From S015-6 sp964384945 (lineage in GTDB: Bacteria; Desulfobacterota; DSWW01): a stretch of DNA of 64,000 nt. The position numbers and the translations under genes were made by a program. A model generated the notes under the pieces. That model saw nothing but the letters and a program-made list of their open reading frames with translations, searched no databases and was not told where the DNA came from. The stretch covers positions 248,001 to 312,000 of the forward strand of contig CAYLMK010000003.1 of assembly GCA_964384945.1 (NCBI GenBank), in the 5' to 3' direction. This document shows positions 34,813 through 44,221 of the stretch, one piece after another; positions within the stretch are counted from its first letter, which is position 1, and every line of letters begins with the position of its first letter.

Positions 34813-36365
34813 TCCTGTGATTCCAGCATTTCCCTGAACAGAGTAGGCAGGCAATGCATGACGTCCGAGGCGAGAAAACCGACCGGGCCGAGATGCCGCG
34901 CCGCCCGGTCCCCCGCGGCTCCGTGGAGCCACACGGCGAAGGAGGCGGCGTCGTAGGGTTCCATCCCCTGGGCGAGCAGCGCACCGACCATGCCGGTCAG
35001 CACATCGCCCATACCCCCCGCGGCCATGCCGGGGTTGCCCGTCAGGTTGATGCGCAGTCTTCCGTCCGGGGCGGCGACCAGGGTTCGAGCGCCCTTCAGG
35101 ACCGTCACCACGCCCCAGTTCTCCGCGAACCTCCTGGCCGTCTCCACCCGGCTTTCCTGCACCCGGGCGGCCGATTCCCCCACGAGACGGCCCATTTCCC
35201 CCGGGTGGGGGGTCACGACGACCTGGGCGGACTGCTTGCCGCGGAGATCCGGGCTGCGGGCCAGCAGGGTCAGCGCGTCCGCATCCCAAACCATGGGCCT
35301 GTCCGTCTCCATCCAGAGGGCCCGCGCGATTCGCTCCGTCTCCTCGTTCACGCCCATGCCCGGACCGACCGCCAGTGCCTGAACCGAAGAGGCGAACTGC
35401 CGGATCTGCGGGAGACCGGAACAGGACAGGGTTTCCTCCTCTCCCCCGGGCAGAGGCAGAGTCATGACCTCCGTGAGCTTCTGTTCCAGGACCGGGTTGA
35501 GCGTCCTGGGAATCCCCAGCGTGACGAGCCCTGCTCCGCACCGAAGCGCGGACTCGGCGCAGAGGCAGGCCGCCCCGGTTCTTCCGATCGACCCGGCCAG
35601 AACGAAGAGATGGCCGTAGGTGCCCTTGTGGGTATCCGGCTCCCGGCGAAGCCAGGGGACAAGACAGGCTGCTTCCAGAATCTCTTCACAAGGGCCGATT
35701 TCGTCGAGGAACCGCCTCGGGATGCCTATGTCCACCACCCGGATCCGGCCCGCGTAGCCGGCCCCGGGGTAGAGGTAGAGGCCTCTCTTCGGCAATCCGA
35801 AGGTCGCCGTACAGTCCGCGCGTACGGCGGCCCCGAGCACCTTGCCCGTATCGGCCGAGATCCCGGAGGGAAGGTCCACGGCGAGCACGGGCCGGCGGAC
35901 CTCTCCAAGGGCCTCGATCGCCTTCCGATACCGCCCCTCCACCGGCCTCGCCAGGCCGGTGCCGAAGATGGCATCCACGATGCAGGACGCAGTGCGCAGG
36001 CGGCGAAGGAGATCTTCCGAGACCCCCTCCTCGCCCAGAACCCGAACCGGAAGGTTCAGCCCGCGCAGGGCGTCGAAGAAGATGCGCGCATCCCCGCGGA
36101 GCCTGTCCGGCCCCTCCAGCAGGAGGATCTCGGCCCGGATCCCCGCTTCGTGAAGGCACCTGGCCATCACAAAGCCGTCCCCGCCGTTGTTGCCCCCGCC
36201 GCATACGAGGACCACAGGCGCCGATCTCAGGTTTTCGAAGCACTCCATGAGGACCCGCGCCGCGCCGCGCCCCGCGTTTTCCATCAGGACGGCACCCGGG
36301 ATCCCCGCCTCCTGGATCGTTCGCCGGTCCAGCTCCCGGATGATGTCTGCCGTCGCGATGCGCAT
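34794..36365 (-). CDS. nnr: Bifunctional NAD(P)HX epimerase/dehydratase
   Basis: This 523-residue fusion repairs hydrated NAD(P)H. The N-terminal YjeF epimerase half (1-215) shows GGGNNGGDGFVMAR near 54-67. The C-terminal YjeF carbohydrate-kinase half (about 230-523) shows the dehydratase motif NPGMAAGGMGDVLTGM near 455, plus THKGTYGHLFVLAGS near 238. GGGAGGGAGGA precedes the ATG at 36365. It sits between glmM and tsaE, the place it holds in related genomes. The pdxJ and acpS genes that I recall at this spot in Geobacter-type genomes are absent. Confidence 0.92.
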   Translation of the reverse strand: MRIATADIIRELDRRTIQEAGIPGAVLMENAGRGAARVLMECFENLRSAPVVLVCGGGNNGGDGFVMARCLHEAGIRAEILLLEGPDRLRGDARIFFDALRGLNLPVRVLGEEGVSEDLLRRLRTASCIVDAIFGTGLARPVEGRYRKAIEALGEVRRPVLAVDLPSGISADTGKVLGAAVRADCTATFGLPKRGLYLYPGAGYAGRIRVVDIGIPRRFLDEIGPCEEILEAACLVPWLRREPDTHKGTYGHLFVLAGSIGRTGAACLCAESALRCGAGLVTLGIPRTLNPVLEQKLTEVMTLPLPGGEEETLSCSGLPQIRQFASSVQALAVGPGMGVNEETERIARALWMETDRPMVWDADALTLLARSPDLRGKQSAQVVVTPHPGEMGRLVGESAARVQESRVETARRFAENWGVVTVLKGARTLVAAPDGRLRINLTGNPGMAAGGMGDVLTGMVGALLAQGMEPYDAASFAVWLHGAAGDRAARHLGPVGFLASDVMHCLPTLFREMLESQECEPSC

Positions 36366-36397
36366 TCCGTCCTCCCTCCCTTTTCGATCCGGACCGC

Positions 36398-37747
36398 TCA
36401 GCAGAGTTCCTTGCGGGCCTTCCCGGCGATCTCCCCGGCATAGCGGTTGATCTGATCCCCGTCCGGTCCTTCGATCATGATTCGCAGCAGCGGCTCGGTC
36501 CCGGAGTAGCGCACCAGGACACGCCCTGAGTCCCCGAGCGCCCTCTCGACGCGCGCGACTTCTTCGTGCATGCCGGGGATTTCCTCCAGTGGCATCTTGC
36601 GCTCCACCCGAAGGTTCAAGAGAACCTGGGGCATCCGCTTCATCTGCCCGGCGAGGTCCGATAGCTTCCGGCCCGTCCGTTTCATGATGGCCAGGACCTG
36701 CAGGGCCGTGATGATTCCGTCGCCCGTCGTGGTGTACTGCCGGAAGACGACGTGACCGGATTGCTCCCCGCCGAGGAGGGCCTTGGACCGTCTCATCTCC
36801 TCGACGACATACCGATCCCCGACCGCGGTTCGGATCAGCTTTCCGCCCACCTCTTTCAGAGCAAGCTCCAGGCCGATGTTGCTCATGACCGTGGCCACAA
36901 CCGCGTTTTCCGGCAGCCTTCCTTCCCGGATCATCTCCCTGCCGCAAAAGGCCATGACGGCATCGCCGTCCACGATCCTGCCCTGTTCGTCCGAGAAGAT
37001 CGCCCGGTCTCCGTCCCCGTCCAGCGCAATCCCGATATCCGCCCCGGTCTCCCTCGTCAGGGAGGCCATCCTCTCGGCGTGCTGGGAGCCGCATCCCGCG
37101 TTGATGTTCGTGCCGTTCGGCTCCACACCGATGGAGCTGACCTCGGCGCCCAACTCCGAGAAGACGGTGGGTGCGACCCGGTAGGCCGCTCCGTTGGCGC
37201 AATCGAGCACGATGCGCATGCTTTCGAGGGAAAGTTCCTTGGGAAAGGTCTCCTTGGCGAAGACGATATAGCGCCCCCTGGCATCGTCGATCCGAAACGC
37301 CTTGCCCACACTGTCGGCCGTGGGCTGGAGCCGGGAAAGACGGTCGGAGAAGATGAGTCGCTCCATCTCCTCCTCGTCCTCATCCGGCAGCTTGTATCCG
37401 TCTCTGTGGAAGAACTTGATCCCGTTGTCCTGAAAGAGGTTGTGAGACGCCGAAATCATCACGCCCGCATCGGCCCGCATGCTTTGGGTGATAAAGGCAA
37501 CCCCGGGGGTAGGCAGAGGGCCGATGACGAAGGCGTCCACGCCCATGGAACAGATGCCTGCCACCATCGCGTTCTCGAGCATGTAACCGGACAGCCGGGT
37601 GTCCTTTCCCACCACGATCCTGTGTCTGCGGTTGTGGGTGCGACAGAGGTAGGCGATCGCTCGGCCCAGCCGCATGGCGATATCCGCCGTCATCGGCTCC
37701 TTGTTGGCCACCCCCCGCACCCCGTCCGTTCCAAAAAGGTTTCCCAT
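36398..37747 (-). CDS. glmM: Phosphoglucosamine mutase
   Basis: This 449-residue enzyme interconverts glucosamine 6- and 1-phosphate for peptidoglycan and lipopolysaccharide precursors. It opens MGNLFGTDGVRGVAN, with the active-site phosphoserine loop ISASHNLFQDNG near 98-109 and metal-binding DGDGDRAIF near 243. The sugar-binding GGEQSGHV lies near 325 and the phosphate-binding RYSGTEPLLRIM near 418. ATG 37747 is chosen because it starts the conserved N-terminus; a TTG 15 bases upstream lies before the ribosome site. Its place after cdaA-cdaR matches the widely conserved trio whose products interact in Firmicutes. Confidence 0.93.
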   Translation of the reverse strand: MGNLFGTDGVRGVANKEPMTADIAMRLGRAIAYLCRTHNRRHRIVVGKDTRLSGYMLENAMVAGICSMGVDAFVIGPLPTPGVAFITQSMRADAGVMISASHNLFQDNGIKFFHRDGYKLPDEDEEEMERLIFSDRLSRLQPTADSVGKAFRIDDARGRYIVFAKETFPKELSLESMRIVLDCANGAAYRVAPTVFSELGAEVSSIGVEPNGTNINAGCGSQHAERMASLTRETGADIGIALDGDGDRAIFSDEQGRIVDGDAVMAFCGREMIREGRLPENAVVATVMSNIGLELALKEVGGKLIRTAVGDRYVVEEMRRSKALLGGEQSGHVVFRQYTTTGDGIITALQVLAIMKRTGRKLSDLAGQMKRMPQVLLNLRVERKMPLEEIPGMHEEVARVERALGDSGRVLVRYSGTEPLLRIMIEGPDGDQINRYAGEIAGKARKELC

Positions 37748-37852
37748 CTTCCTTCCCCCCAACTCGCAGGGCCTGCCGGGCCTTTCCGGCCCGCGACCTG
37801 TCCGCTCCCGTGCCCGAAAAGGAGGCGATGGGGCAACGGTTCAAGCCCTGCC

Positions 37853-38779
37853 CTATTCGAACCCCCCGTCGTCCAGGACCTTCACTTTGACGGTCTCCGG
37901 AGTGCAACTCGTCCGAATGCCTTCCGCGGGCAGTTCGATGATGACCGGAAGGCTCTCGGGGAACGGAGCCTCTTCCGGAAGGACGACGGACGCCTCAATC
38001 TGCTCAGGTCGGAGCGCATCGACCTTTCCCGCGGCCCCCTCCAGGACGACGTCGACGCGCGGCGGTTCCAGGCGAACCACGCCCCTGGCATTCTCGATCT
38101 TGACGGAGACTTGTTTCACGAGCCTCTGGACGACCTTTTCCGCGATGGCAACTCGAACCTCCACCTCGCCCTGGCCGCTCGCGGGCCAGACATGGGGCTG
38201 GGCAGGGGCAATCTTCACACGGGCGTGGAAATCCTGTCTTCTCTCGGTCACATCGATCGCCTCGGTATCCACGTGGGCAACCCCCTGCAATTCACTCTGT
38301 GCGCCCGCGACCTCGACCCTGTTCGGAATCACTTCGACACCCGCCACGGCATACCCCTCGGCCGGTTTTCCCTTGAGCGCGGGCCTGACCTCCATCCCCT
38401 TCTTCACGGTCGGCTCGAATTTGAACTGAATCGTGTCCGGAGCCAGGACCGCGGCCGTCAGCCCGGGGGGCAGGTGAATCATTTTTTCGTTGACCTGATA
38501 GGTGCTCAGCCCCACCCTTGCGCCCGACAGGTCGAGCGTCACCGGGAGCCTTCGCGGCTCCAGGTTGGAGAGGATGCGTCGGGGACCCGTCACCCGCACC
38601 CGGATCGAGTCGTTCACCTCGTTTGTGATCACCAGCGAGTCCGGTACGTTTTTCCAGACCACCGGCACCTGCAACGTGTTCTCGGCGGTGGCCTTCAGAT
38701 TCACGAACAGCCAGAGGCTGACGGCGAAGAAGAGAGAGAGGATCTTCAGGCTCAGGTTCCGAAAGAGCAACTCCTTCAT
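37853..38779 (-). CDS. cdaR: YbbR-domain regulator of diadenylate cyclase (CdaR-like)
   Basis: This 308-residue protein has one N-terminal membrane helix (about 7-30) and a series of YbbR beta-domains with a periodic pattern such as VPVVWKNVPDSLVIT, VRVTGPRRILSNL and VIPNRVEVAGAQSEL. In Firmicutes CdaR binds CdaA and modulates c-di-AMP synthesis from outside the membrane; the same role is inferred here from order. Its start overlaps the cdaA stop as ATGA. It ends 105 bases before glmM. Confidence 0.82.
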   Translation of the reverse strand: MKELLFRNLSLKILSLFFAVSLWLFVNLKATAENTLQVPVVWKNVPDSLVITNEVNDSIRVRVTGPRRILSNLEPRRLPVTLDLSGARVGLSTYQVNEKMIHLPPGLTAAVLAPDTIQFKFEPTVKKGMEVRPALKGKPAEGYAVAGVEVIPNRVEVAGAQSELQGVAHVDTEAIDVTERRQDFHARVKIAPAQPHVWPASGQGEVEVRVAIAEKVVQRLVKQVSVKIENARGVVRLEPPRVDVVLEGAAGKVDALRPEQIEASVVLPEEAPFPESLPVIIELPAEGIRTSCTPETVKVKVLDDGGFE

Positions 38780-39600
38780 CTCAGGGCCTCCCTCTTCGAC
38801 TTCCCTGCGGGCACATAGGGGGAGAAGAGGTCCGTCAACGCCTCGCGGAGGGCCTTGGGCGTCAGCCCATGCTGCAGGATCCCGTCCAGGGCGATGGAGA
38901 CCGATCCGTCCTCCTCGGACACGACGATCACCACGGCATCGGTCCGCTCGGTAATGCCGAGGGCCGCCCTGTGACGCGTACCGAACGACTTGTGGATGTC
39001 CGTGCGTTTTGTCAGAGGCAGGAAACAGCCGGCGGCATAAATGCGGCCTTCCCGCAGGACGGCCGCGCCATCGTGCAGGGGCGAGAGGGGGAAAAAGATG
39101 CTCGTGAGAATTTCACGGCTCACCCGGGCGTCCAGGAGCGTGCCCCCTTCCAGGAAATCGTCCAGCCGCGTCTCACGCTCCAGGACAACAAGCGCGCCTA
39201 CATTGCGCTCCGACATGTTGACCGCGGCCACCGCGATTTCTTCCAGGAGCCGGCTCTCCTCCCTCTGGCTCATGCCGGCGAACAAAGGGTTCCTTCCCAT
39301 CCGCGCGAGGGCGCGGCGAATATCCTCCTGAAAGAGGACGACGACGATGAGAATGATCGAACTCAGGAAGCTGTTCAGAACCCAGTTCAGGGTGTGCATG
39401 GGCAGGAGCCTGCTGACCACATAGGCGACGAACACGATCGCAAGCCCGGCAACCATGTGCACCGCTCGGGTGCCCTTGATGAGGAGGATGATCCAGTAGG
39501 TCACGAACGCGACCACCAGAATATCCAGAATGTCGGCCCAGTTCAGATCCAGCCAATCCAGGTTTTGGAAGGCCTCGAGAAAGGTCTGCAGGCTCTCCAT
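38776..39600 (-). CDS. cdaA: Diadenylate cyclase CdaA
   Basis: This 274-residue enzyme makes cyclic di-AMP from two ATP. Three membrane helices (about 23-41, 45-65 and 73-90) precede a DAC domain with the invariant DGA (177-179) and RHR (209-211) motifs. Both motifs are intact, so it should be active. It lies five bases after folP and overlaps cdaR by ATGA. In Firmicutes c-di-AMP controls potassium and osmolyte homeostasis. No receptor or phosphodiesterase is in the window. Confidence 0.92.
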   Translation of the reverse strand: MESLQTFLEAFQNLDWLDLNWADILDILVVAFVTYWIILLIKGTRAVHMVAGLAIVFVAYVVSRLLPMHTLNWVLNSFLSSIILIVVVLFQEDIRRALARMGRNPLFAGMSQREESRLLEEIAVAAVNMSERNVGALVVLERETRLDDFLEGGTLLDARVSREILTSIFFPLSPLHDGAAVLREGRIYAAGCFLPLTKRTDIHKSFGTRHRAALGITERTDAVVIVVSEEDGSVSIALDGILQHGLTPKALREALTDLFSPYVPAGKSKREALR

Positions 39601-39605
39601 GGAAG

Positions 39606-40490
39606 TCAGGCCCGTCCTCGCACTTCCTGTATGGCGCGCACAATCTTCACCACGTCCAGGGTCTCCGGCACGTCGTGCACCCGAAGGATGTCCGCTCCGT
39701 TCCAGACGCCGATGGCGGCCGTCGCCAGCGAGCCCGCGAGCCGCTCCTCCGCGTCCCTACCGAGCAAGCTTCCGATAAAGGATTTGCGGGATGTTCCGAG
39801 GACGATCGGCCTCCCGAGCGCCTTGAATTCGCGCAGGTGCTTCAGGATGAGCAGGTTGTGACGGCCCGTTTTCCCGAATCCGATTCCGGGATCCAGGAGA
39901 ATCTTCTCTCTTGAAACTCCGGCGGCTTCCCAGAGGCGGATCCTTTCGGCCAAGTGTTCGACGATGTCCCGGACCACGTCCGCATAAGTCGGTCTTTGCT
40001 GCATGTTCTTTGGCGTGCCCTGCATGTGCATGAGGATGCAGGGCACGCCGAGGCCGGCCGCAACCTCTTTCATGGCCGGGTCCATCCGGCCCGCGCTGAT
40101 GTCGTTGATCATGTCCGCGCCCGCCTGGACGGCGGCCCGTGCCACCTCGCCGGAGCAGGTGTCCACGGAAATCCATCCGTCCCAGTCTTCGCGAACCGCC
40201 TCGATGACCGGAAGGACGCGCTCCTTCTGCACCGCAGCGGAAACGGGATCCGAGCCAGGACGACTGGACTCCCCTCCCACATCGAGGATGGCCGCACCCG
40301 CAGCGATCATCCTCTTCGCCCTCTCGACGGCCTTCGCGCGACCCTGGTAGCGGCCGCCGTCGTAAAAGGAGTCGGGCGTGACATTGAGCACGCCCATGAC
40401 CTTGGGACCCTGGGAAAAGTCGATCCGCTTGCCCCGGTACAGCACCGGACGGGGAGACTCCCGGGGAGAATGTTCCGCCCGTTCAGTCAT
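39606..40490 (-). CDS. folP: Dihydropteroate synthase
   Basis: This 294-residue enzyme joins p-aminobenzoate to dihydropterin pyrophosphate in folate synthesis. The family signatures MGVLNVTPDSFYDGG near 32-46 and ILDVGGESSRPGSD near 69-82 are complete, as are DTCSGEVARAA, LMHMQGTPKNMQ and LDPGIGFGKT. It lies between ftsH and cdaA, with 48 and 5 bases of spacing, a layout common in Desulfobacterota. A long hydrophilic N-terminus of about 25 residues precedes the barrel. Confidence 0.93.
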   Translation of the reverse strand: MTERAEHSPRESPRPVLYRGKRIDFSQGPKVMGVLNVTPDSFYDGGRYQGRAKAVERAKRMIAAGAAILDVGGESSRPGSDPVSAAVQKERVLPVIEAVREDWDGWISVDTCSGEVARAAVQAGADMINDISAGRMDPAMKEVAAGLGVPCILMHMQGTPKNMQQRPTYADVVRDIVEHLAERIRLWEAAGVSREKILLDPGIGFGKTGRHNLLILKHLREFKALGRPIVLGTSRKSFIGSLLGRDAEERLAGSLATAAIGVWNGADILRVHDVPETLDVVKIVRAIQEVRGRA

Positions 40491-40538
40491 GATGAGGTTC
40501 TTGAAAGGAGCTTCGAGCCCGGCGCGGGAGAGACTCCT

Positions 40539-42497
40539 CTACCCCCCCTCCTCTTGGCTCTTCAGTCCCAACGGCGGAATTGCAAGTTTCCCTTTTCCTT
40601 CTTCGTCCCTCCCCTCCGGGGTGCAAGGCTCCTGCTCGGGTTGTTCGCCCGACTCGCGAGGCCCTTCCGGGGCGGTCGCCACGGCCTTTTCTCGGACTTT
40701 GCCAAGGTCCGCCTTCGGGAGGACGATCCTTTGAATCTCCTCGCCGTCCAAGGATTCCTTCTCGAGGAGCCTCTTGGCAAGCAAGTGAAGTTTATCGATA
40801 TTCTCCGACAGGATCTTCCTGGCCCGGTCGTAACTCTCCATCACGATCCTTCGAATCTCGCTGTCGATCTGGACGGCGGTTGCCGGGCTGTAGTCGGAGG
40901 GATAGGACAGCTCCTTTCCCAGGAAGATCTCATGGTCCTTCTTTCCGAAGGTCAACGGCCCCATCTGCTCGCTCATACCCCACTCGCAGACCATCCGTCG
41001 CGCCAGTTCCGTGGCCCGCTCGATGTCGTTTCCCGCACCGGTGGTCATTTCCCCGAGGACGAGTTCTTCGGCCACGCGGCCCCCAAAGAGGATGGCAAGG
41101 TTGTTCATGAGATAGTTCCGGGGGTAGGTGTGCTTTTCGTCGATGGGAAGCTGCTGGGTAAGGCCCAGGGCCATCCCGCGCGGGATGATCGAGACCTTGT
41201 GGATGGGGTCGGTCCCGGGCAGGATGCAGGCAACCAGGGCGTGCCCCGCTTCGTGGTAGGCCGTGTTGCGCTTTTCCTCCTCGCTGATGATCATGCTTCG
41301 ACGCTCCACGCCCATCATGACCTTGTCCTTGGCCATCTCGAATTCTCTGGCGCCGATGTACTGCTTGTTCGCCCGCGCAGCCAGCAGGGCGGCCTCGTTG
41401 ACGAGGTTCTCCAGGTCCGCCCCGGAAAAGCCGGGCGTTCCGCGAGCGAGAATCTCCAGGTCCACGTCCGCGGCGAGCGGCATTTCGCGCGTGTGCACCT
41501 TGAGGATGCCGAGGCGGCCCTTGATGTCAGGTTTGGGAACCACAATCTGACGATCGAAGCGTCCCGGTCGCAGCAGCGCAGGGTCAAGTACGTCCGGCCG
41601 GTTCGTCGCCGCGATCAGGATGACCCCCTCGTTGGTCTCGAAACCGTCCATCTCCACGAGCAACTGGTTCAGGGTCTGCTCCCTTTCATCGTGTCCTCCC
41701 CCGAGACCGGCTCCGCGGTGCCTTCCCACCGCATCGATCTCATCAATGAAGATGATGCAGGGTGCGTGCTTCTTGCCTTGAATGAAGAGGTCTCTGACCC
41801 GCGAGGCCCCGACGCCGACGAACATCTCGACAAAGTCCGACCCGCTGATCGTAAAAAAAGGCACGCCCGCCTCTCCCGCGATGGCGCGGGCGAGCAAGGT
41901 TTTCCCCGTGCCCGGGAGACCCACCAACAGGACCCCTTTGGGAATCCTCCCTCCGAGGCGCGTGAACTTCTTCGGGTCCTTCAGGAACTCGATGATTTCC
42001 TCCAACTCTTCCTTGGCCTCATCGATTCCCGCCACGTTCTCAAAAGTCACCTTTTGCTGATTCTCGGTAAGCAGGCGCGCCCGGCTCTTTCCGAAACTCA
42101 TGGCCTTGCCGCCTCCTGCCTGCATCTGCCGCATGAAGAAGATCCACACGCCTATCAGAAGGATCATCGGGAACCAGGAGACAAGCAGAGTCATGTACCA
42201 CTTTGACTGTTCTTCCGGCTTGACCACGATCTCGACGTGGCCTTCCCGAAGGCTTTTCATCAGTTCGGGGTCTTCCGGCATGTAGGTTTCGAAGCTGCTT
42301 CCGCTCGCCGTCCGGCCGATCAGGTGGTTGCCCTGCAACGTAACCTGCGTGACACGCCCTTCCTTTACGTAGCCGAGGAACTGGCTGTAGGAAAGGGTCA
42401 CGTTTTCGGCTTGCTGGTTACGGACGGCGCTGTAGAGAAGCATGAAAAGCAGGATGATGGTAAGCCAAAGGGCGAGACTCTTGTAGAATTGATTCAC
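40539..42497 (-). CDS. ftsH: ATP-dependent membrane zinc protease FtsH
   Basis: This 652-residue AAA+ protease degrades misfolded and regulatory membrane proteins. Two helices (about 9-25 and 103-121) bracket a periplasmic loop. Walker A is GLPGTGKT (193-200), Walker B IIFIDEIDA, the second region of homology follows, and the zinc site HEAGH is at 415-419. The tail after about 595 is a charged, Pro/Glu-rich extension. It starts at GTG 42497, about 93 bases downstream of a sigma-70-like site. It lies upstream of folP and downstream of tilS, as in many bacteria. Confidence 0.95.
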   Translation of the reverse strand: MNQFYKSLALWLTIILLFMLLYSAVRNQQAENVTLSYSQFLGYVKEGRVTQVTLQGNHLIGRTASGSSFETYMPEDPELMKSLREGHVEIVVKPEEQSKWYMTLLVSWFPMILLIGVWIFFMRQMQAGGGKAMSFGKSRARLLTENQQKVTFENVAGIDEAKEELEEIIEFLKDPKKFTRLGGRIPKGVLLVGLPGTGKTLLARAIAGEAGVPFFTISGSDFVEMFVGVGASRVRDLFIQGKKHAPCIIFIDEIDAVGRHRGAGLGGGHDEREQTLNQLLVEMDGFETNEGVILIAATNRPDVLDPALLRPGRFDRQIVVPKPDIKGRLGILKVHTREMPLAADVDLEILARGTPGFSGADLENLVNEAALLAARANKQYIGAREFEMAKDKVMMGVERRSMIISEEEKRNTAYHEAGHALVACILPGTDPIHKVSIIPRGMALGLTQQLPIDEKHTYPRNYLMNNLAILFGGRVAEELVLGEMTTGAGNDIERATELARRMVCEWGMSEQMGPLTFGKKDHEIFLGKELSYPSDYSPATAVQIDSEIRRIVMESYDRARKILSENIDKLHLLAKRLLEKESLDGEEIQRIVLPKADLGKVREKAVATAPEGPRESGEQPEQEPCTPEGRDEEGKGKLAIPPLGLKSQEEGG

Positions 42498-42596
42498 GTT
42501 CTCTCTTCCAGAATCATGGTTTGGAGCAGGGCTCTTGTCCTCACGAAACGCAACAGGTGCGCCCGGCCTCCGTTGTCGACAGAATCCCCTGTCTCC

Positions 42597-42625
42597 ATCC
42601 TACACTTGGGATCGGCATAATTCAA
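42597..42625 (-). promoter_or_regulatory. Putative sigma-70 promoter for ftsH and downstream genes
   Basis: On the minus strand TTGAAT (42625-42620), a 17-base spacer and TAGGAT (42602-42597) lie in the gap between tilS and ftsH. Each hexamer matches four of six consensus positions. A sigma-32-type site was considered but the CCCCAT part is missing. Confidence 0.4.
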
Positions 42626-42652
42626 CAAAAACTGATAGAGGATGAGAACTTA

Positions 42653-44125
42653 TCAACTGCTTGGACTGCTCCTGCCTTCCATGTGTTCCGTTTCCGGCCC
42701 GGCCGGGACCGCCCGGAGCATCAAAACCTGCTTTGTCCTGTCCGTGACCTTGAAACGGTCGTCGATGCGGTGCCCCACCACCCAGGCCACCTGTCCTTCA
42801 ATCTCTAAGATGGCGATTCGCCGCCTTGCGCTTCTCGGGATCTTACGATCGATAAAGAAATCCTTGAGTTTCTTCTCGCCCCCCAACCCCAGGGGCCGGA
42901 ACCTGTCGCCCGGCCGAGCGTTCCGCACCACCATCACACCCTCGGCCCGGTCCGAATCCATCAGGGCGCAGCCGGGGTCTTCACGCATCGGCGGGGAGGC
43001 TGCATCCGCAGCGAACCTGTGCGAAAGGAGCACGATCCCCGCGCCGGGGACCGGGATCGCCTTGCCGCTGCAGGGCTGAATGGCCATTTCGTACGATCCG
43101 GCCTCCCACGGGTCCCTTCGGGCGAACTGGACCGTTTCGTATTCCAGAAAGACACGCACGCCTCGGGGCAGGACGAACTCCTTGTGAACCCTGCCTTCCG
43201 GCCTGGCCAGCGCATGGCAGATCCCCTCCATGTGATCGAAAGACAGACCCAGGGTCGATCCCGCAATTCGCCCAAAGGAAAGCCGCAGAACGCGCCTCTG
43301 AATCGCCCTGGGCATTCCCTGCAGCAGATCGCGACGCAGAATCATCTCGGTCTCCGGGATCAGCCGGCTCGTGACCCCTTCGAGAGCCTCCTGCGCGAAG
43401 GCATCCAGGCAGGCCGCCTCCTCTTGCAGGATCGAGGAAAGCCGGAGAAGGGAATCCACAAACGAAGGGTTGGCTTCCCTCTGAATCCAGGGGATCAGCT
43501 CCTGCCGGATCCGGTTCCGAAGATAGGTCCTCCGCCGATTCGAGGAATCCTCGCAGAAGCGCAGTCCGGCCTCGGAAGCGTACGCCAGGATCGCATCCCG
43601 GGAAATCTCGATGAGAGGCCGGATGTAGCGGCCTTCCCGAACCGGCCGGATCCCCATGAGTCCGCCCGTTCCCCGCAGCACCTGCATGAGCAGGGTCTCC
43701 GTGTGGTCGTCCCGGTGATGGCCTGTCGCGATCCTGCCTGCGCCCCATCTTTGAGAAACCTCCTCAAAGAACCGAATCCTCATATCCCGGGCCCGGGCCT
43801 GAACGTTCCCTCCTTTCGAATAGCATTCGGAATCGACCCGCCGGCCTTCGAAGGGGAGCCCATACCTGGACGCCAGGCCTTCCACGAACCGGAACTCCCG
43901 CTCCCCCTCTTCGCGCCGCAGGCCGTGGTGAACGTGGGCAACCACCAGCCTCAGGCCGATCTCCGCCTTGAGCCGCGCCAGCAGGTCGAGCAGGCTGACG
44001 GAATCCAACCCTCCGCTGACCCCGACGACAACCGTTTCCCCCGGCGAGACCATGCAGTGCCGAAGGATTGTCCTGCGGACCCTTTCCTCCACTTCCCGGC
44101 ATTTCCCCTTCTCAGGATCGGCCAC
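42653..44125 (-). CDS. tilS: tRNA(Ile)-lysidine synthetase
   Basis: This 490-residue enzyme converts C34 of tRNA-Ile(CAU) to lysidine so that AUA is read correctly. The PP-loop is VGVSGGLDSVSLL near 34-46. HHGLRREEGEREF, ATGHHRDDHTET and a C-terminal TilS domain with RPGDRFRPLGLGG-type sequence near 430 follow. GTG 44125 follows AAGGAGG; the frame upstream to 44173 crosses the rrf2 promoter. It heads the long minus-strand run and diverges from the Rrf2 gene. Confidence 0.9.
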   Translation of the reverse strand: MADPEKGKCREVEERVRRTILRHCMVSPGETVVVGVSGGLDSVSLLDLLARLKAEIGLRLVVAHVHHGLRREEGEREFRFVEGLASRYGLPFEGRRVDSECYSKGGNVQARARDMRIRFFEEVSQRWGAGRIATGHHRDDHTETLLMQVLRGTGGLMGIRPVREGRYIRPLIEISRDAILAYASEAGLRFCEDSSNRRRTYLRNRIRQELIPWIQREANPSFVDSLLRLSSILQEEAACLDAFAQEALEGVTSRLIPETEMILRRDLLQGMPRAIQRRVLRLSFGRIAGSTLGLSFDHMEGICHALARPEGRVHKEFVLPRGVRVFLEYETVQFARRDPWEAGSYEMAIQPCSGKAIPVPGAGIVLLSHRFAADAASPPMREDPGCALMDSDRAEGVMVVRNARPGDRFRPLGLGGEKKLKDFFIDRKIPRSARRRIAILEIEGQVAWVVGHRIDDRFKVTDRTKQVLMLRAVPAGPETEHMEGRSSPSS

Positions 44126-44139
44126 GCGAACGGCCCTCC

Positions 44140-44168
44140 TTGACCGGCAGGCTGCCTTGCTATATTCT
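44140..44168 (+). promoter_or_regulatory. Putative sigma-70 promoter of the Rrf2 gene
   Basis: TTGACC (44140-44145), 17 bases and TATTCT (44163-44168) lie before the Rrf2 gene. A TATATT two bases earlier offers an alternative -10. The site overlaps the region just upstream of the divergent tilS start. Confidence 0.45.
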
Positions 44169-44184
44169 ATCATCTTCGTAAGGT

Positions 44185-44201
44185 TTCACCCGCAAGGTGA
44201 A
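44185..44201. promoter_or_regulatory. Inverted repeat in the Rrf2 leader, candidate operator
   Basis: TTCACC-CGCAA-GGTGAA is a perfect 6-bp inverted repeat that begins about ten bases after the expected transcription start and ends 20 bases before the Rrf2 ATG. The place suits autoregulation by the encoded Rrf2 protein, but the motif is not one I can match to a known Rrf2 site. Confidence 0.4.
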
Positions 44202-44221
44202 TCGAACGGGGGTCGATTGCC

